Shown: positions 61,166 to 63,753 of the stretch, piece after piece
Numbering within the stretch: position 1 is the stretch's first letter
How the letters are laid out: every line of letters begins with the position of its first letter
Source: Pseudoxanthomonas mexicana
GTDB lineage: Bacteria; Pseudomonadota; Gammaproteobacteria; Xanthomonadales; Xanthomonadaceae
Direction of reading: 5' to 3'
NCBI RefSeq assembly: GCF_010093385.1
Contig: NZ_PDWV01000021.1
Location: 1 to 63,753 of the forward strand
DNA length: 63,753 bases
The notes under the pieces: model-generated
Told to the model about the DNA's origin: nothing
The model's database searches: none
Seen by the model: the letters and a program-made list of their open reading frames with translations, nothing else
Program-made: the position numbers and the translations under genes

Positions 61166-61313
61166 GTGAGTACTCTCCGGGTGCTAGCGCCTGTGAAGGC
61201 TCCCCATCGGACCGGGAAAATCACGCGTCCCGGCATCGCGTATCTCGAATGCGCCGACGGCCGCCCGAAGGCGGCCATGGCCCCCGCCGGCTCAGCCGTT
61301 CAGGGAGCCGCGC

Positions 61314-61322
61314 AGTATATCA
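61314..61322 (-). promoter_or_regulatory. rplK promoter (extended -10)
   Basis: Minus-strand TGATATACT: an extended -10 (TGN before TATACT) about 150 nt upstream of rplK and 41 nt after the nusG stop. No good -35 is visible. The hexamer is the same as at the rpsL, rpsJ and rpsM promoters. A GGCCGCC hairpin lies downstream in the leader. Confidence 0.55.
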
Positions 61323-61362
61323 GGCTTTCGGCAAGGCCGCCTGGGCGCCCCTGCCGACCGGC

Positions 61363-61920
61363 TCAGGCCTTCTCGACCTGGCCGAACTCCAGCTCCACCG
61401 GGGTGGAGCGGCCGAAAATCAGCACCGCCACGCGCAGGCGGCTCTTTTCGTAATTGACTTCCTCGACCACGCCGTTGAAGTCGTTGAACGGGCCGTCGGT
61501 GACGCGGACCATCTCGCCCGGCTCGAACAGGACCTTGGGCTTGGGCTTCTCGACGCCTTCCTGGACGCGATCCAGGATGGCCGCCGCTTCTTCGTCGCGG
61601 ATCGGCAGCGGACGATCGGCGGTACCGCCGATGAAGCCGAGCACCTTGGAGGTGTCCTTCACCAGGTGCCAGCTCTCGTTGTCCATGCGCGGGATGCCAC
61701 CCTCGTCATGGGTTTCGATCTGGACCAGCACATAACCCGGGAAGAACTTGCGCTCGGAACGGCGCTTCTGGCCGGAGCGCATCTCCACGACCTCTTCGGT
61801 CGGGACCAGCACATCGCCGAACTTCTCCTGCATGCCATCGCGGACGATGCGGTCGCGCAACGCCTGCGCCACCGACTTCTCGAACCCGGAATAAGCATGG
61901 ACGACATACCAGCGCTTCAC
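61363..61920 (-). CDS. nusG: Transcription termination/antitermination protein NusG
   Basis: 185 residues from GTG 61920 ([20 protein letters not shown]), chosen because a GAGGAGA site lies 8 nt upstream; a TTG at 61944 would overlap secE. The NGN domain (to about 125) and the KOW domain ([20 protein letters not shown]) are intact. It binds RNA polymerase, S10 and Rho. It is 13 nt after secE. Confidence 0.96.
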   Translation of the reverse strand: MKRWYVVHAYSGFEKSVAQALRDRIVRDGMQEKFGDVLVPTEEVVEMRSGQKRRSERKFFPGYVLVQIETHDEGGIPRMDNESWHLVKDTSKVLGFIGGTADRPLPIRDEEAAAILDRVQEGVEKPKPKVLFEPGEMVRVTDGPFNDFNGVVEEVNYEKSRLRVAVLIFGRSTPVELEFGQVEKA

Positions 61921-61933
61921 TGAGCGACTCTCC

Positions 61934-62323
61934 TCAACGGCCAAAATTCAGGAACCACTCGATCAACGCCTGGATGGCGAAGTCGAAACCGGCCAGGATC
62001 AGGCTGAGCACGATCACCACGGCGATGACCACCCAGGTGGTCCGGGTGGCCTCCTCGCGCGTCGGCCACACCACCTTGCGCAGCTCGAAACGCGACTCGG
62101 CGAGGAATTCGCGGGTATCGCGCCCCTTGCCGGTCTGCAGGAACACCAGCGCACCCAGCACCAGGCCCGCGACCACCGCCAGCGAACGCAGCGGCGTGGC
62201 CCATTGACCGTTGAACCACCACCACGCGACCAGACCACCCACGACCAGCGCGAGCGCCAGGACGTACTTGGCGATGTCGGCCGCGGGCGTGCCGGCTTTG
62301 GATTGTTCGACCTTGCTGTTCAA
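61934..62323 (-). CDS. secE: Preprotein translocase subunit SecE
   Basis: 129 residues, three transmembrane helices (about 18-36, 46-64 and 96-116), like E. coli SecE. The conserved amphipathic segment [20 protein letters not shown] precedes the last helix. It clamps SecY. The start appears to be TTG 62323 ([11 protein letters not shown]), since no ATG or GTG precedes the first helix. It is preceded by tRNA-Trp and followed by nusG after 13 nt. Confidence 0.94.
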   Translation of the reverse strand: MNSKVEQSKAGTPAADIAKYVLALALVVGGLVAWWWFNGQWATPLRSLAVVAGLVLGALVFLQTGKGRDTREFLAESRFELRKVVWPTREEATRTTWVVIAVVIVLSLILAGFDFAIQALIEWFLNFGR

Positions 62324-62385
62324 GTCAGTTGTCGCTCTTTAGCTCGAGGGGAGCACGGCAGAGCCGGACTCCGCGGGGAAGGAAG

Positions 62386-62461
<76 letters not shown>

Positions 62462-62562
62462 ATCGATTTGCTACAACCTTCCCTTAGACGGCGAAGGCGG
62501 ACCGAGGTTCCGGCCCGCCCTTCGCGCTGTCCGGCGAACCCGTCGCCGGGACCGCCGGGGCC

Positions 62563-63753
62563 TTACTTGATGATCTTGGCCACCACGCCGGCGCCGACCG
62601 TACGGCCGCCCTCGCGGATCGCGAAGCGCAGGCCTTCGTCCATCGCCACCGGATTGATCAGCGTGACCACCATCTTCACGTTGTCGCCCGGCATCACCAT
62701 CTCCACGCCTTCCGGCAGCTGCACCGCACCGGTGATGTCGGTGGTGCGGAAGTAGAACTGCGGGCGGTAGCCCTTGAAGAACGGCGTGTGACGGCCGCCT
62801 TCGTCCTTGCTCAGCACGTAGACTTCGGCTTCGAACTCGGTGTGCGGGGTGATCGAACCCGGCTTGGCCAGCACCTGGCCACGCTCCACGTCGTCACGCT
62901 TGGTGCCGCGCAGCAGCAGACCGGCGTTGTCGCCCGCCTGGCCCTGATCCAGCAGCTTGCGGAACATTTCCACGCCCGTGACCGTGGTCTTCTGGGTCGG
63001 ACGGATACCGACGATTTCGATTTCGTCGCCCACCTTGATGATGCCGCGCTCGATACGACCGGTCACCACGGTGCCGCGGCCGGAGATCGAGAACACGTCT
63101 TCCACCGGCATCAGGAACGGCTTGTCGACGTCACGCTCCGGGGTCGGGATCCAGGTGTCCAGTGCGTCCACCAGCTTCAGGATCGCCGGCACGCCGATCT
63201 CGCTCTGGTCGCCTTCCAGCGCCAGACGGGCCGAGCCCGAGATGATCGGGGTGTCGTCGCCCGGGAACTCGTACTTGCTCAGCAGTTCGCGGACTTCCAT
63301 CTCCACCAGCTCCAGCAGCTCGGCGTCGTCCACCATGTCAGCCTTGTTCAGGAACACGACGATGTACGGCACGCCCACCTGGCGCGACAGCAGGATGTGC
63401 TCACGCGTCTGCGGCATCGGGCCGTCGGCGGCCGAGCACACCAGGATCGCGCCGTCCATCTGCGCCGCACCGGTGATCATGTTCTTCACGTAGTCGGCGT
63501 GGCCCGGGCAGTCCACGTGCGCGTAGTGGCGCGTGGCCGATTCGTATTCCACGTGCGCCGTCGAAATCGTGATGCCGCGCGCCTTCTCTTCCGGCGCCGC
63601 GTCGATCGCGTCGTACGCCTTGAACTCGCCACCGAAACGCTCCGCGCCGATCTTCGTCAGCGCCGCCGTCAGCGTCGTCTTGCCGTGGTCAACGTGGCCA
63701 ATCGTGCCCACGTTCACGTGCGGCTTGGTGCGTTCGAATTTACCCTTTGCCAT
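62563..63753 (-). CDS. tuf: Elongation factor Tu, copy 2 (tRNA-Trp/secE side)
   Basis: 396 residues, protein identical to copy 1. The start codon is at the very end of the window (63751-63753), so its promoter and any upstream tRNA genes are not visible. Identity with copy 1 is complete over 63164-63753 and continues for 16 nt past the stop (CGGGACCGCCGGGGCC). The 101-bp gap to tRNA-Trp has a GCGAAGG...CCTTCGC stem without a T tract, so read-through into the tRNA is likely. Confidence 0.99.
   Translation of the reverse strand: MAKGKFERTKPHVNVGTIGHVDHGKTTLTAALTKIGAERFGGEFKAYDAIDAAPEEKARGITISTAHVEYESATRHYAHVDCPGHADYVKNMITGAAQMDGAILVCSAADGPMPQTREHILLSRQVGVPYIVVFLNKADMVDDAELLELVEMEVRELLSKYEFPGDDTPIISGSARLALEGDQSEIGVPAILKLVDALDTWIPTPERDVDKPFLMPVEDVFSISGRGTVVTGRIERGIIKVGDEIEIVGIRPTQKTTVTGVEMFRKLLDQGQAGDNAGLLLRGTKRDDVERGQVLAKPGSITPHTEFEAEVYVLSKDEGGRHTPFFKGYRPQFYFRTTDITGAVQLPEGVEMVMPGDNVKMVVTLINPVAMDEGLRFAIREGGRTVGAGVVAKIIK

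Overview
The window looks like a chromosome segment of a high-GC gammaproteobacterium of the Xanthomonadaceae (Xanthomonas, Stenotrophomonas, Pseudoxanthomonas or Lysobacter type). The reasons are a class II DAHP synthase, prpB/prpC/prpE methylcitrate genes, a 453-residue SecY without an adjacent rpmJ, Xanthomonad-style intergenic palindromes, and the order tuf, tRNA-Trp, secE, nusG, rplKAJL, rpoBC, str, S10, spc, alpha. The lineage is inferred from gene content; no database was searched.

Layout. (1) 344-5952: an accessory operon, jetA-jetB-jetC, for a Wadjet/Mks-type SMC defence complex. The jetD nuclease gene is cut to 37 codons and ends in a stop just before fadH. (2) 6041-9844: fadH (2,4-dienoyl-CoA reductase family), a small SleB-like wall hydrolase and a beta-class glutathione S-transferase, with palindromic repeats between them. 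(3) 9861-19839: propionate and central metabolism on both strands: prpC, a frameshifted prpB, a divergent protein fusing a MerR-type HTH to a citrate-synthase domain, an M14 peptidase, prpE, mdh and a class I aminotransferase. (4) 19982-30441: ppiB, typA/bipA, a DUF2127 membrane protein, a lipoprotein amidase, a CHASE-PAS-GGDEF-EAL c-di-GMP protein, DAHP synthase and dsbB. (5) 30593-63753: a minus-strand block of about 33 kb for translation, transcription and secretion, read from high to low coordinate: tuf, tRNA-Trp, secE, nusG, rplK, rplA, rplJ, rplL, rpoB, rpoC, then rpsL, rpsG, fusA, tuf, then rpsJ through secY, then rpsM, rpsK, rpsD, rpoA and rplQ.

How it works together. The large block makes ribosomal proteins, RNA polymerase core subunits, elongation factors and the SecYE channel. 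Its non-coding gaps hold promoters with a shared TATACT -10 box, leader hairpins and terminators. The gaps before rpsL and rpsJ share one hairpin-promoter-attenuator module. The two tuf genes encode identical proteins and are identical over their first ~590 coding bases. The prp genes would take propionyl-CoA through 2-methylcitrate to pyruvate and succinate, but prpB carries an apparent 1-nt deletion. The most unusual accessory item is the Wadjet operon that keeps its SMC-like motor but has lost its nuclease in place.
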